Part shown: one piece after another, positions 8,302 through 16,262 of the stretch
How the letters are laid out: the number at the start of each line of letters is the position of its first letter
Position numbering within the stretch: the first letter of the stretch is position 1
Origin: Balneola sp. MJW-20
GTDB lineage: Bacteria > Bacteroidota > Rhodothermia > Balneolales > Balneolaceae
Length of the DNA: 64,000 bases
Assembly: GCF_040811775.1 (NCBI RefSeq)
Contig: NZ_JBFNXW010000003.1
Span: 1 to 64,000, forward strand
Direction: 5' to 3'
Notes under the pieces: generated by a model
Database searches by the model: none
What the model saw: the letters and a program-made list of their open reading frames with translations, nothing else
Told to the model about the DNA's origin: nothing
Position numbers and translations under genes: made by a program

Positions 8302-8465
8302 GTTTACTTTCTCTGTTTTGATTAAGGGATACAGTTATAGTAACACCGCCCTTTTGGTTCGGGAACCCTTTTTACGTGAGTGGCCCAGCACTTTTATTCA
8401 CTAAAATTATACTTGTAACTATTACACCCGGAAGAGAAGAGTGCAGTTTTCCGGATTAAGATTTT
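8302..8465. other. Candidate rep origin and att region
   Basis: The gap between the rep and integrase genes holds GGTTC-GG-GAACC (8356-8367), a palindrome that could be a nicking-site hairpin. It also has the att-like repeat at 8423-8434 and CCGGAA/TTCCGG arms (8428-8433 and 8449-8454). A replication origin close to rep is common in rolling-circle replicons; no nick site can be assigned. Confidence 0.35.
8423..8434. repeat. att-like direct repeat, island side
   Basis: TACACCCGGAAG, identical to 10279-10290, which is the 3' end of tRNA-Arg (discriminator, acceptor 3' strand and first T-stem bases). Tyrosine integrases that use tRNA genes leave such duplicated cores at both ends of the inserted DNA. 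This copy lies 31 bp beyond the integrase stop. Confidence 0.6.
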
Positions 8466-9653
8466 TTAATCTTTGAAAACCCGCCTGAATTCAGCATCAA
8501 GTATCTCTCTATCAATTGAACCTAAATATTGCTCAGTTACCTTCACCTTGCTATGGCCAAGCATTTCTTTGATGAGTATTAATTTTGCATCCTTTTGGTT
8601 ACAAGTTTCTGCGAATGAATGACGAGCAACATGGCATGTAATATTCTTCGATGAGCCCATCAATCTGGCAACTTTCTTTAACCCTTTGTTGGTCAAAGTA
8701 TTCTTTGATGCAATCTTTTTGATAAGTAGTTCATCAGGCAACTGGATATCCTTGTCATCTAGTAATGGAAATATCAATCTTTCCCTTCTGCCATCATACT
8801 TTTCAATTATGTCTACTACATCATCAACAGGAATTCGCATTTCTTTTTCTGTTTTTCTCATGTGGTACACTAGATGATTTCCCAAAATCATCTCTTTTGT
8901 TAGTACACATAAGTCCGAGAACCGCATACCTCCTAGATAATAAGAGGCCAAGAACATATCTCTAGATAACTCTTCCCATGTGTGTTTCTTTAGCTCTATG
9001 TTCTTCATCAGTTTGAGTTCGTCTGCTGTTAATCGTGGCTTCTTCTTTTGATGTATTTTGATTTTGATAGAATTGAATGGTGACCTGTGATTGTTATGAT
9101 TCCCTCGTTGATAAGCTTCATGCCATATTCGCTTAAGTACTTTCAGGTTTCCTTTTATGGTGTAATTGTTATTGCCAATTCTTTTAAGATATCCCACATA
9201 ATCATGGAGAAGCTTTTCATTTAATTGAAAGAACTGAATGTCCTTATTCAGGTATTCATCAAACTTATTTACGATTGATAGGTAGTTTTTGATGGAGTTG
9301 GGGCTATATTGATTCTGCTTTTCACTTATAAATGCATTCGCATACGCTAAAAAGTATGCCTCCCCATTACTTGTTGACAGGTTGCAAATGTCATCTACGT
9401 TATAATCCACTCTAGCATGTATCAGCTCATAATTCCTTTTTCTATACTTCATCAACTCGTTATCGAGGTAGTTATTTATCTCCATCCAGTTTGGATGTGA
9501 CTCTGAAACCTTTTGCTTTTTGAAGTACTTTGGATGAACTGAATAACCTGTGTTCACATACCGGTTTTTACCCTTATGTGAAATTCGAATTGAAATTAAC
9601 TGCCTACCATCTTTCTTTGGGTGCTTGCTCAGGACTGCTTTAATTATTGCCAT
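8466..9653 (-). CDS. Tyrosine site-specific integrase
   Basis: A 395-residue phage/ICE-type integrase. The start at ATG 9653 is chosen because GGAGAG stands six bases upstream; an ATG at 9683 lacks this. The N-terminus (about 1-75) looks like an arm-binding domain, about 95-190 is a SAM-like core-binding domain, and the catalytic domain holds R244 (GGMRFSDL), K267, H341-x-x-R344 (HVARH), H367 (LGH) and nucleophile Y376 (EQYLG). All six catalytic positions are present, so it looks active. It overlaps the excisionase-like gene by 14 bp and lies close to tRNA-Arg, its likely target. Trp codons are TGG. Confidence 0.93.
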   Translation of the reverse strand: MAIIKAVLSKHPKKDGRQLISIRISHKGKNRYVNTGYSVHPKYFKKQKVSESHPNWMEINNYLDNELMKYRKRNYELIHARVDYNVDDICNLSTSNGEAYFLAYANAFISEKQNQYSPNSIKNYLSIVNKFDEYLNKDIQFFQLNEKLLHDYVGYLKRIGNNNYTIKGNLKVLKRIWHEAYQRGNHNNHRSPFNSIKIKIHQKKKPRLTADELKLMKNIELKKHTWEELSRDMFLASYYLGGMRFSDLCVLTKEMILGNHLVYHMRKTEKEMRIPVDDVVDIIEKYDGRRERLIFPLLDDKDIQLPDELLIKKIASKNTLTNKGLKKVARLMGSSKNITCHVARHSFAETCNQKDAKLILIKEMLGHSKVKVTEQYLGSIDREILDAEFRRVFKD

Positions 9654-9903
9654 GGTTTCTCTCCATAAATTCGTTGATGTCACTTACTGAGTACCATATC
9701 TTTTTACCTTCCCTTGTATACGCTAGCTGTCCTTTTTCTCTGTAATATCTAAGTTGCCTTTTTGACACTCCAAGCTTTTCTGCAAGCTTGTCATTACTTA
9801 TCCAGGGGATGTCTGGCTCTGGTACTTCCTTTATTATCAGCTTTACTTCTCGCAAGTGATTATCTAGGATTGTTTTCATGATATCTTTTAAAAAATCTTC
9901 CAT
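9640..9903 (-). CDS. Excisionase-like HTH_17 protein
   Basis: An 87-residue protein. Residues about 34-81 form a MerR-like winged helix of the HTH_17 (excisionase) family: WISNDKLAEKLGVSKRQLRY followed by the wing ...GKKIWYSVSDINEFME. The N-terminus is helical and charged. It is translationally coupled to the integrase, which starts inside its 3' end. In such elements this protein bends att DNA and steers the integrase toward excision, or regulates the int promoter. Confidence 0.8.
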   Translation of the reverse strand: MEDFLKDIMKTILDNHLREVKLIIKEVPEPDIPWISNDKLAEKLGVSKRQLRYYREKGQLAYTREGKKIWYSVSDINEFMERNHGNN

Positions 9904-10229
9904 GTTTTGATGGTTTTTTTCTTTTCATGAAAACTTATGCGGTGATTGTCGTAACATCATTACATTAAAAAAATTTAATATTAATGAGCCATACGCCTTT
10001 ATTAGTTAATAGACATCGATTTTATCCAAAATTAATTAAGTAACTTTTTTTTCGACCATATTAGTTACGTTTCTTTTTTTTCTGAGAGAGAAACGGGCAA
10101 ATGAAGCAACTTTTAGTAGGGTAATCTTTAGCTTATCACCTATTGCAAAATGAGCAATAAGAGAGATTAACCCATTCAAATGGGTAGGAACTGGAGGTAA
10201 ATCGCACAAAAAAGGTGCAATTATGATAC
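9904..10229. other. Non-coding region between excisionase and tRNA
   Basis: A+T-rich, probably holding the integrase operon promoter and integrase arm sites. A predicted frame over 10036-10305 runs into the tRNA in antisense and begins with tRNA-derived residues, so I do not call it a gene. Confidence 0.4.
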
Positions 10230-10269
10230 AAAAAAAGCCTATCCCACTATTATTTAGTAAGATAGGCTT
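10230..10269 (-). terminator. Rho-independent terminator after tRNA-Arg
   Basis: AAGCCTATC (10235-10243) pairs perfectly with GATAGGCTT (10261-10269). Read on the minus strand the stem is followed by a run of T. It lies about ten bases past the tRNA 3' end and on the island side of the att core. Confidence 0.75.
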
Positions 10270-10278
10270 GGTAAGTTG

Positions 10279-10352
10279 TACACCCGGAAGGATTCGAACC
10301 CTCAACCTTCTGATCCGAAGTCAGACGCTCTATCCAGTTGAGCTACGGGTGC
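10279..10352 (-). tRNA. tRNA-Arg (anticodon TCG)
   Basis: The minus strand folds as a standard cloverleaf: acceptor GCACCCG with CGGGTGT, D-arm GCTC...GAGC, anticodon stem TCTGA/TCAGA around loop CTTCGGA (anticodon TCG, reading CGA), and T-arm with GGTTCGAATCC. CCA is not encoded. The first twelve bases on the plus strand (10279-10290) recur at 8423-8434, marking this gene as the integration target of the adjacent integrase. The gene itself is intact. Confidence 0.95.
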
Positions 10353-10373
10353 ATGTATAATTCAATAAGGCAT

Positions 10374-10381
10374 CAAAGATA
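10374..10381 (-). promoter_or_regulatory. TAnnTTTG promoter box for tRNA-Arg
   Basis: TATCTTTG on the minus strand, about 22 bases before the tRNA 5' end, matches the -7 element recognised by Bacteroidota-type primary sigma factors. A clear -33 TTTG is not visible. Confidence 0.45.
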
Positions 10382-10430
10382 AGGAATTTTGCATTAGGTT
10401 AAAGTATCGATCTGTAAGAAAGAGATACTG

Positions 10431-10462
10431 CACTTTACCAAAGTCCCCGCTTTGGTAAAGTG
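10431..10462. repeat. 13-bp perfect hairpin downstream of queA
   Basis: CACTTTACCAAAG (10431-10443) and CTTTGGTAAAGTG (10450-10462) are perfect inverted arms with a six-base loop, just past the queA stop. No T-run follows on the minus strand, so it may be an mRNA 3'-end stabiliser or a weak terminator. Confidence 0.6.
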
Positions 10463-10468
10463 TCTGCT

Positions 10469-11470
10469 TTAAAGCAATAGCATCCCATCCCCGAAAGAGT
10501 AAAAACGATATTTTTCCTTTACGGCATGCTCATAAAGCCTGAACATCTCTTCATATCCCATAAAAGCGGAGACCAGCATAAGCAGGGTACTCTTGGGAAG
10601 GTGAAAATTAGTGATCAAAGCATCTACGGACTGAAATTCGAATCCCGGGGTGATAAAGATATCGGTGTCGCCGGTCTCGGCATTAAATTTTCTACCCTCT
10701 TTTACAGCTGACTCCAGTACTCGCACGCTGGTTGTCCCTACTGCTGTAATATGTCCGGCTTTCCCAAGTTCCCCTGCAGTCTTATGATCGATCTGATACC
10801 ATTCACTATGCATCTCGTGTTCACTGATATCTTCGGTCTTGACCGGGGCAAAGGTGCCGAGTCCCACATGAAGAGTGACTTCCGACCGCTTTACTCCGCC
10901 TTCTCTAAGTTTTTGCAGCAATTCATCTGTGAAATGAAGTCCGGCCGTTGGCGCCGCTTTGGACCCTAGATCTTTGGCATATACCGTCTGATATTCTTCT
11001 GCCAGAGACTCATCCTGTTCGATATAAGGAGGAAAGGGAGTACGTTTAAAAGGCTCCAGCTTCGGATCATCCAGGTCACAGGACAAACGAATGCGTCTCA
11101 GACCGTCTTCGGCAATACTCAGTACCTCTGCCGTAACACCTTCAGCCAACGCTCTTTTCTGACCTTCTTTAAATTTCTTTCCCGGGCGGACCATCGCCTC
11201 AATAGTATCATTGTTACTAACGGAGGTCACAAACAGCTCTGTCTTTCCCTCATCAAAAAGCAGGCGGCATTTTTCCACCTTGCTATTATTGACCACCATA
11301 GTTGTATCAGCGGGAAGATAATTGGGAAGATTATAGAAATAATCATCGGTGATCGAACCGGACTTACGGTCATAAACCAGTAATCGTGCGTGGTCGCGTG
11401 GATGCGCCGGCGACTGGGCGATCAGTTCTTCAGGCAGTTCGTAATCAAAGTCAGAAAGAGCGTACTTCAC
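10469..11470 (-). CDS. queA: S-adenosylmethionine:tRNA ribosyltransferase-isomerase
   Basis: QueA moves the ribosyl group of AdoMet onto 7-aminomethyl-7-deazaguanine in tRNA, giving epoxyqueuosine, a late step of queuosine synthesis. The 333 residues are close to the family length. Diagnostic stretches are DYELPEELIAQ near the N-terminus, SKAAPTAGLHFT in the middle, and HVGLGTFAPVKTEDISEHEM, which contributes to the active site. It follows dxs with an 8-bp gap on the same strand, so xseB-dxs-queA is probably one operon; the grouping has no obvious metabolic logic. Confidence 0.97.
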   Translation of the reverse strand: MKYALSDFDYELPEELIAQSPAHPRDHARLLVYDRKSGSITDDYFYNLPNYLPADTTMVVNNSKVEKCRLLFDEGKTELFVTSVSNNDTIEAMVRPGKKFKEGQKRALAEGVTAEVLSIAEDGLRRIRLSCDLDDPKLEPFKRTPFPPYIEQDESLAEEYQTVYAKDLGSKAAPTAGLHFTDELLQKLREGGVKRSEVTLHVGLGTFAPVKTEDISEHEMHSEWYQIDHKTAGELGKAGHITAVGTTSVRVLESAVKEGRKFNAETGDTDIFITPGFEFQSVDALITNFHLPKSTLLMLVSAFMGYEEMFRLYEHAVKEKYRFYSFGDGMLLL

Positions 11471-11478
11471 AGAAATAT

Positions 11479-13395
11479 CTATCCGGTGACTGAGACCTTT
11501 GATCGCACAGCTTCAATAATGGCATCAGGCCCCATACCAACTTCATCATGAAGCTGTCGCTGAGTACCGTGTTCTACCAGCCGGTCGGGAACGCCCATGA
11601 TCTTAAGGGTAGGACGATCCTCTTTTTCGGCAATATATTCTGCTACGGCCGAACCGAATCCGCCTATCTTTGCACCGTCTTCGATCGTAATGATGTGGTC
11701 GTACTTCATGCAGATCTCATCGATCAGTTCCTCATCCAGAGGCTTTACGAAGCGCATGTTATAATGTCCCACATATATGTCATCATCAACCAGGGTATCG
11801 GCTGCTTCGATCACGTAATCAGCGATAGGGCCGAAACTCAGAATAGCCACACTTTCACCTTCTCTCAGGCATTCGCCTTTACCGATCTCCATTTTTTCAA
11901 ATCCTTCAGGAACCGGCATGCCGGTCGCTCTCCCTCTCGGATAGCGGATAGCCCATGCATGATCATCATATTCGGATGCAGTGTACATCATGTCCCGCAG
12001 TTCCTTCTCATTCATTGGAGATGAGATCACCATATTCGGGATATTTCTCATGAAACCGATATCATAAAGTCCGTGATGGGTAGGTCCGTCAGCGCCTACT
12101 AATCCCGCGCGGTCGATACAAAATACCACCGGCAGATTCTGAATGGCCACATCGTGAACCAGCTGATCAAATCCACGCTGCAGGAAGGAGGAGTAGATCG
12201 CACAAAATGCTTTTTTACCTTCCGCAGCAAGTCCGGCTGCAAAAGTAACCGCATGCTGTTCTGCAATTCCCACATCAAAAGCTCTTTCCGGGAATGCATT
12301 CATCATGGGCCATAAACTGGAACCACTCGGCATTGCCGGAGTCATGCTTACAATATCTTCGTTCTTCTCAGCTAACTGAACCAGTGCTTCACCAAATACA
12401 TCCTGGTATTTTGGTGCCTGTGCCGGCTTGGTACCGGTAGCGATAGTTTTCCCGGTAATTTTATCGAAGGGTGAACTTGAGGCATGCCATTTGGTCTGCT
12501 CTCTTTCGGCAGGAGCAAATCCTTTTCCTTTAACCGTAACCACATGAAGGAGTTTAGGGCCCTTCACCTCTTTGAGGTCTTCCAGCATTTTTCTGAGTCC
12601 GTCCACATCATGTCCATCGGTCGGACCGTAATATTTAAAACCCAGTGCCCGGAATAATGAACCAGGAGTGACTGCTGCCGTAACTGCTTTTTCCAGTTTT
12701 GAAGCAACCTTTCGCATCTTTTCACCGGCCCCTTTGAAATGGCCCAGCATATCGTAGATGTCGTCCCTCATCTTATTGAAGGTCTTGGTAGTAGTAATGT
12801 CGGTCAGATATTCTTTAAGTGCGCCTACATTCGGGTCGATGGACATACAGTTATCATTCAGGATGACCAGTACATCGCTGTTCATGGCGCCGGCATTGTT
12901 CATCGCTTCAAAAGCCAGTCCTGCAGTCATGGCACCGTCACCGATCACGGCTACTACTTTTTTGTCTGACTGGTTCAGGTCGCGGGCTACGGCCATACCG
13001 AGTGCTGCAGAAATAGAAGTGGAAGAGTGCCCTACTCCGAAAGTATCATATTCACTTTCGGATCTTTTCGGAAAGCCGGAAAGTCCGCCGTACTTACGGT
13101 TGGTATGGAAATTATCGCGCCGGCCGGTCAGTATCTTATGACCATAGGCCTGGTGACCCACATCCCAGACCAATAGGTCTTTGGGAGTATCGTATACATA
13201 ATGAAGTGCAGTGGTAAGTTCAACTACACCAAGGGATGCCCCAAAGTGCCCCCCATGTACCGATACCACATCAATGATGTAATTCCTCAGCTCATCGCAT
13301 ACATCACGCAGCTGTTCCGGATCAAGTTTCTTAAGATCAGCCGGTGAATCAATATTGGCAAGTAACTCGCCGGGTTTAATTTTGTTGGGCTCCAT
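11479..13395 (-). CDS. dxs: 1-deoxy-D-xylulose-5-phosphate synthase
   Basis: Dxs condenses pyruvate and glyceraldehyde 3-phosphate with thiamine diphosphate, the first step of the MEP isoprenoid pathway. The 638 residues are full length. Visible features are HGGHFGASLGVVELT at the substrate site, the thiamine-diphosphate motif GDGAMTAG...LNDNCMSI at about 150-185, the transketolase pyrimidine-binding domain from about residue 320 (DVGIAEQHAVTFAAGLA), and the C-terminal domain. It lies ten bases after xseB, a neighbourhood seen in many bacteria. Confidence 0.98.
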   Translation of the reverse strand: MEPNKIKPGELLANIDSPADLKKLDPEQLRDVCDELRNYIIDVVSVHGGHFGASLGVVELTTALHYVYDTPKDLLVWDVGHQAYGHKILTGRRDNFHTNRKYGGLSGFPKRSESEYDTFGVGHSSTSISAALGMAVARDLNQSDKKVVAVIGDGAMTAGLAFEAMNNAGAMNSDVLVILNDNCMSIDPNVGALKEYLTDITTTKTFNKMRDDIYDMLGHFKGAGEKMRKVASKLEKAVTAAVTPGSLFRALGFKYYGPTDGHDVDGLRKMLEDLKEVKGPKLLHVVTVKGKGFAPAEREQTKWHASSSPFDKITGKTIATGTKPAQAPKYQDVFGEALVQLAEKNEDIVSMTPAMPSGSSLWPMMNAFPERAFDVGIAEQHAVTFAAGLAAEGKKAFCAIYSSFLQRGFDQLVHDVAIQNLPVVFCIDRAGLVGADGPTHHGLYDIGFMRNIPNMVISSPMNEKELRDMMYTASEYDDHAWAIRYPRGRATGMPVPEGFEKMEIGKGECLREGESVAILSFGPIADYVIEAADTLVDDDIYVGHYNMRFVKPLDEELIDEICMKYDHIITIEDGAKIGGFGSAVAEYIAEKEDRPTLKIMGVPDRLVEHGTQRQLHDEVGMGPDAIIEAVRSKVSVTG

Positions 13396-13405
13396 ATCGG
13401 ACCAC

Positions 13406-13609
13406 CTATTCTATATGCTCTTCATTAACTTGTTTGATGCGGGTTTCCGCTTTCTCCAGTACTTCTGTACAGATCTTGGAAAGCTTTATCCCTTCCTCAT
13501 ACAATTTCACGGAATCTTCCAGTGTGATGTCCTCACTTTCGAGTCTGGACACTATGGATTCCAGTTCTTTTAAAGCCTCCTCGAAGCTTGGGCGTTCCTT
13601 TTCCGACAT
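13406..13609 (-). CDS. xseB: Exodeoxyribonuclease VII small subunit
   Basis: A 67-residue helical protein with the family pattern SFEEALKELESIVSRLE, LEDSVKLYEEG and a C-terminal helix. XseB binds several copies to each large subunit XseA to make exonuclease VII, which degrades single-stranded DNA. Length is typical. xseA is not in the window. It starts the xseB-dxs-queA gene string. Confidence 0.93.
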   Translation of the reverse strand: MSEKERPSFEEALKELESIVSRLESEDITLEDSVKLYEEGIKLSKICTEVLEKAETRIKQVNEEHIE

Positions 13610-13682
13610 TAAAATATCCCGTTATTCATTAATCTGATCTTTACAAAGCACTAAAAATACGGTTTTTGTGCTCAAAAAGCAT

Positions 13683-16082
13683 TCAATACCAAATTCGCCT
13701 TTTGATCTCCTTCCCATCAGAAATTAATTCTACTGCGCGGTCCCTCGCTGTGTTCCATACCGTATCAGATACCTGATATAAATTGAGAAGAGCCTCGTTG
13801 TGCGGATGCCTGAATTTATTGTCTGCCCCAAGTGAGATCACGGAGTAGTTCGGCATCACCTTCTTCAGAAAAGCAGAAGAAGAGCTGGTCCGGCTTCCGT
13901 GATGGCCTACTTTTAATACTTCTGAGTGCAGCAAGGTGTCGTATTTCGTTGTCAGGTGTTCTTCCTGCATTTCTCCGGCGTCTCCTGTGAAAAGAAATGA
14001 GGTTTTGCCGTAAATGATCTTCAAAACCACGGAATGCTGGTTCGGATCATCGGCAAGTACCTCCGGTGTTGGGCCCAGGACCCCAATCAAAACTGAAGGA
14101 TCCACAGAGATCGTGTCACCCTCCACAACCTGACTAACCGGTATTTCATTTTTTCCGGCCAGAGATAGGTAATTTCGGTAGAGTTCAGAATCATATATGA
14201 AACCTGAGTTTATGATTCGCTTAACGGGTATTTCACGGATCAAGTCGCTTACTCCGCCGATATGATCAGCATGCGGGTGACTTAAAATAACAGCATCAAG
14301 TTTCTCAATTCCTTCTGCTTTCAGATGAGGAAGGATCACCGATCTGCCTGAGTTGTATCCGGGTGACCAAACCCCGCTGTCTATAAGCACCTGCTTTCCT
14401 CCCGGAGTAGTGAGCAGCGCTGCATCGCCCTGACCAACATCAAAGAATAACACTTTCATTTCCGGTTTCATGAGTTTCTGGCGGATCCCGGATACGGCAT
14501 CGAGGTTTATCAGCAACAGGCAGATGATCAGCCATTTCCATCGGAGTCCGGCTATTTCGATCGATGAGACAAATAATATCATACTGATCCATAAAAAGAA
14601 TAAGAGCACACTTGCGCCGGAACTGCTAAACCAGACCCATTCCCAGTCAGAACTCAGGTCTACAAAGCTGTGCATTCCTTTAAGAAAGAACAGAACAGGA
14701 TAATTGAGCAGAACCCCGGCATCCGGAAAAAACCCGCCTACGATGACGGCAAGAATTGCAAGGGGCACGAACAGGCCCAGCAAAGGAACAAAAAGAGCAT
14801 TTGCCAGGGGTGATATGAGCGATACCTCTCCAAAATAGTATGCCTGAAGCGGATATAGACCAAACTGAACCACCAGCGATACGATCATTACCATGAACGG
14901 CTTGGCATACCACCGGGTCTGCAATTCGTAAGGCAATCTTTGCTGTATGACCGGAAGGACGGTAAGAATGACCATCACAGCGGAAAAAGAAAGCTGGAAG
15001 CCTACATTAAATAATTGTTCCGGATCTATCATCAGGATAACCAAAGCCGCGGCGCCCATAAGGTTTATGGAATTCGAGTTTTTATGGAAAAGCCGGGCAT
15101 ACGTCAGCAGGCCCGCCATGATCGAGGCTCTTAATACTGAGGCCGAAAATCCTGTAATCCCTGCATATAAGAACAGTATTGTTATAAGTATTATTAACCC
15201 GACCGTCTTTCCATTAAAGCTGGACCAAAACCACGGGATGACCAGCCAGAAAGGGGCAATGATGAAGCCTACATGCAGTCCCGATACAGCCATGATGTGC
15301 GAAAGTCCCACCCTGGCAAAAGCTGTCCGGTCTTCCCGGGCAAGGTCATCTTTATAGCCCAGTATCATAGCCTTGGCGATCGATGAAGTGTTGCTATCAA
15401 AATTCGTATCAATTACTGACAATGCATGTCTTCTCCAGTAAATCCAGCCCCGGTTAGTACCCTGCATTTGAATTACATTTATTGAGTCAGCAGTCATCTG
15501 AAATGATATGTTCTGTGAGTACAGGTACGCGATCTGATCGAAATCATGAGGATTTCTCTTTTCCCTCTGCGGCAGAACAGAACCATATACGCGGGTCTTC
15601 TGTCCGGGCAACGGAAGAGGTGTTTCAACATCTAATGAAAATACTACCCGGGTATCCTCTGTGAATTTAATTCCGTCTGTAATAAGGGTATCAGCTAATA
15701 GCGTTATACGGTATTTACCGGAGGCGCTTTTTCTGACTGCTTGTACCTTCCCGCTAAGTTCCACATTCTCCCATTCCAGGGCTTTCAGATATGCCGGTGT
15801 TAACTGTACATAGTTCTGCCGTACAGATGACCGGGCATAACCAGCCACTATGACCAGTATCAGGTAAGAAAAGATGGTGAACCGGTTGAGCTGAATATGT
15901 TCTGATTTGCGGTTCAAAACCTCTGAAACGCTGTAGATCAAAAGGAGAACCATAGAAAAGACCAACAGCTGAATCCCGGTGAAAAGGTGTCTTTCTAAAA
16001 TGATGCCCACGCAAAACAGAAAGGCTAACCGCAAGGCAGGATAGCGACTAAAGGGAAAGCGGTAATCCTTTCGGCTTTTCAT
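13683..16082 (-). CDS. comEC: ComEC/Rec2 family DNA uptake channel
   Basis: A 799-residue inner-membrane protein that moves single-stranded DNA into the cytoplasm during natural transformation. The N-terminus (about 15-80) has membrane segments followed by the DUF4131-like OB region; the competence domain spans about 230-500 with GLSHIMAVSGLHVGF as its signature. The C-terminal metallo-beta-lactamase domain (about 545-790) starts at LFFDVGQGDA and has the metal site SHPHADHIGG. The domain set is complete, suggesting competence potential, though other com genes are not in this window. It lies after the terminator of the sugar dehydrogenase gene. Confidence 0.93.
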   Translation of the reverse strand: MKSRKDYRFPFSRYPALRLAFLFCVGIILERHLFTGIQLLVFSMVLLLIYSVSEVLNRKSEHIQLNRFTIFSYLILVIVAGYARSSVRQNYVQLTPAYLKALEWENVELSGKVQAVRKSASGKYRITLLADTLITDGIKFTEDTRVVFSLDVETPLPLPGQKTRVYGSVLPQREKRNPHDFDQIAYLYSQNISFQMTADSINVIQMQGTNRGWIYWRRHALSVIDTNFDSNTSSIAKAMILGYKDDLAREDRTAFARVGLSHIMAVSGLHVGFIIAPFWLVIPWFWSSFNGKTVGLIILITILFLYAGITGFSASVLRASIMAGLLTYARLFHKNSNSINLMGAAALVILMIDPEQLFNVGFQLSFSAVMVILTVLPVIQQRLPYELQTRWYAKPFMVMIVSLVVQFGLYPLQAYYFGEVSLISPLANALFVPLLGLFVPLAILAVIVGGFFPDAGVLLNYPVLFFLKGMHSFVDLSSDWEWVWFSSSGASVLLFFLWISMILFVSSIEIAGLRWKWLIICLLLINLDAVSGIRQKLMKPEMKVLFFDVGQGDAALLTTPGGKQVLIDSGVWSPGYNSGRSVILPHLKAEGIEKLDAVILSHPHADHIGGVSDLIREIPVKRIINSGFIYDSELYRNYLSLAGKNEIPVSQVVEGDTISVDPSVLIGVLGPTPEVLADDPNQHSVVLKIIYGKTSFLFTGDAGEMQEEHLTTKYDTLLHSEVLKVGHHGSRTSSSSAFLKKVMPNYSVISLGADNKFRHPHNEALLNLYQVSDTVWNTARDRAVELISDGKEIKRRIWY

Positions 16083-16210
16083 ATCTATGAGAGTCGATTA
16101 ACAGGCAGTCCTTACAGGAAAACACTATCTATTTTTTTAAGCCTGAGTTATGAGTTGTGAGTCCTCAGGTTTAATGGCACTGGCGGACCAAACTTTGAGC
16201 TTTCAGCAAT

Positions 16211-16241
16211 AAAAAAAGCCCCGGTGTTTGTCCGGGGCTTT
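16211..16241 (-). terminator. Strong Rho-independent terminator
   Basis: AAAGCCCCGG (16215-16224) and CCGGGGCTTT (16232-16241) form a perfect 10-bp stem with a seven-base loop, followed on the minus strand by a T run. It ends the sugar dehydrogenase transcript and separates it from comEC. Confidence 0.9.
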
Positions 16242-16262
16242 GTCTCAATACGTTTTGTATGA

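Noticed and set aside
8195..8404. Plus-strand open frame opposite rep
   Set aside because: It is antisense to the start of rep and the upstream gap, hydrophobic without domain or ribosome-binding site.
8302..8465. A suppressor tRNA beside rep
   Set aside because: GGTTC and GAACC look like half a T-arm, but no acceptor, D or anticodon arms can be drawn; I saw no tRNA other than tRNA-Arg in the window.
10036..10305. Minus-strand open frame overlapping tRNA-Arg
   Set aside because: Its first residues are the antisense of tRNA bases, a common false prediction.
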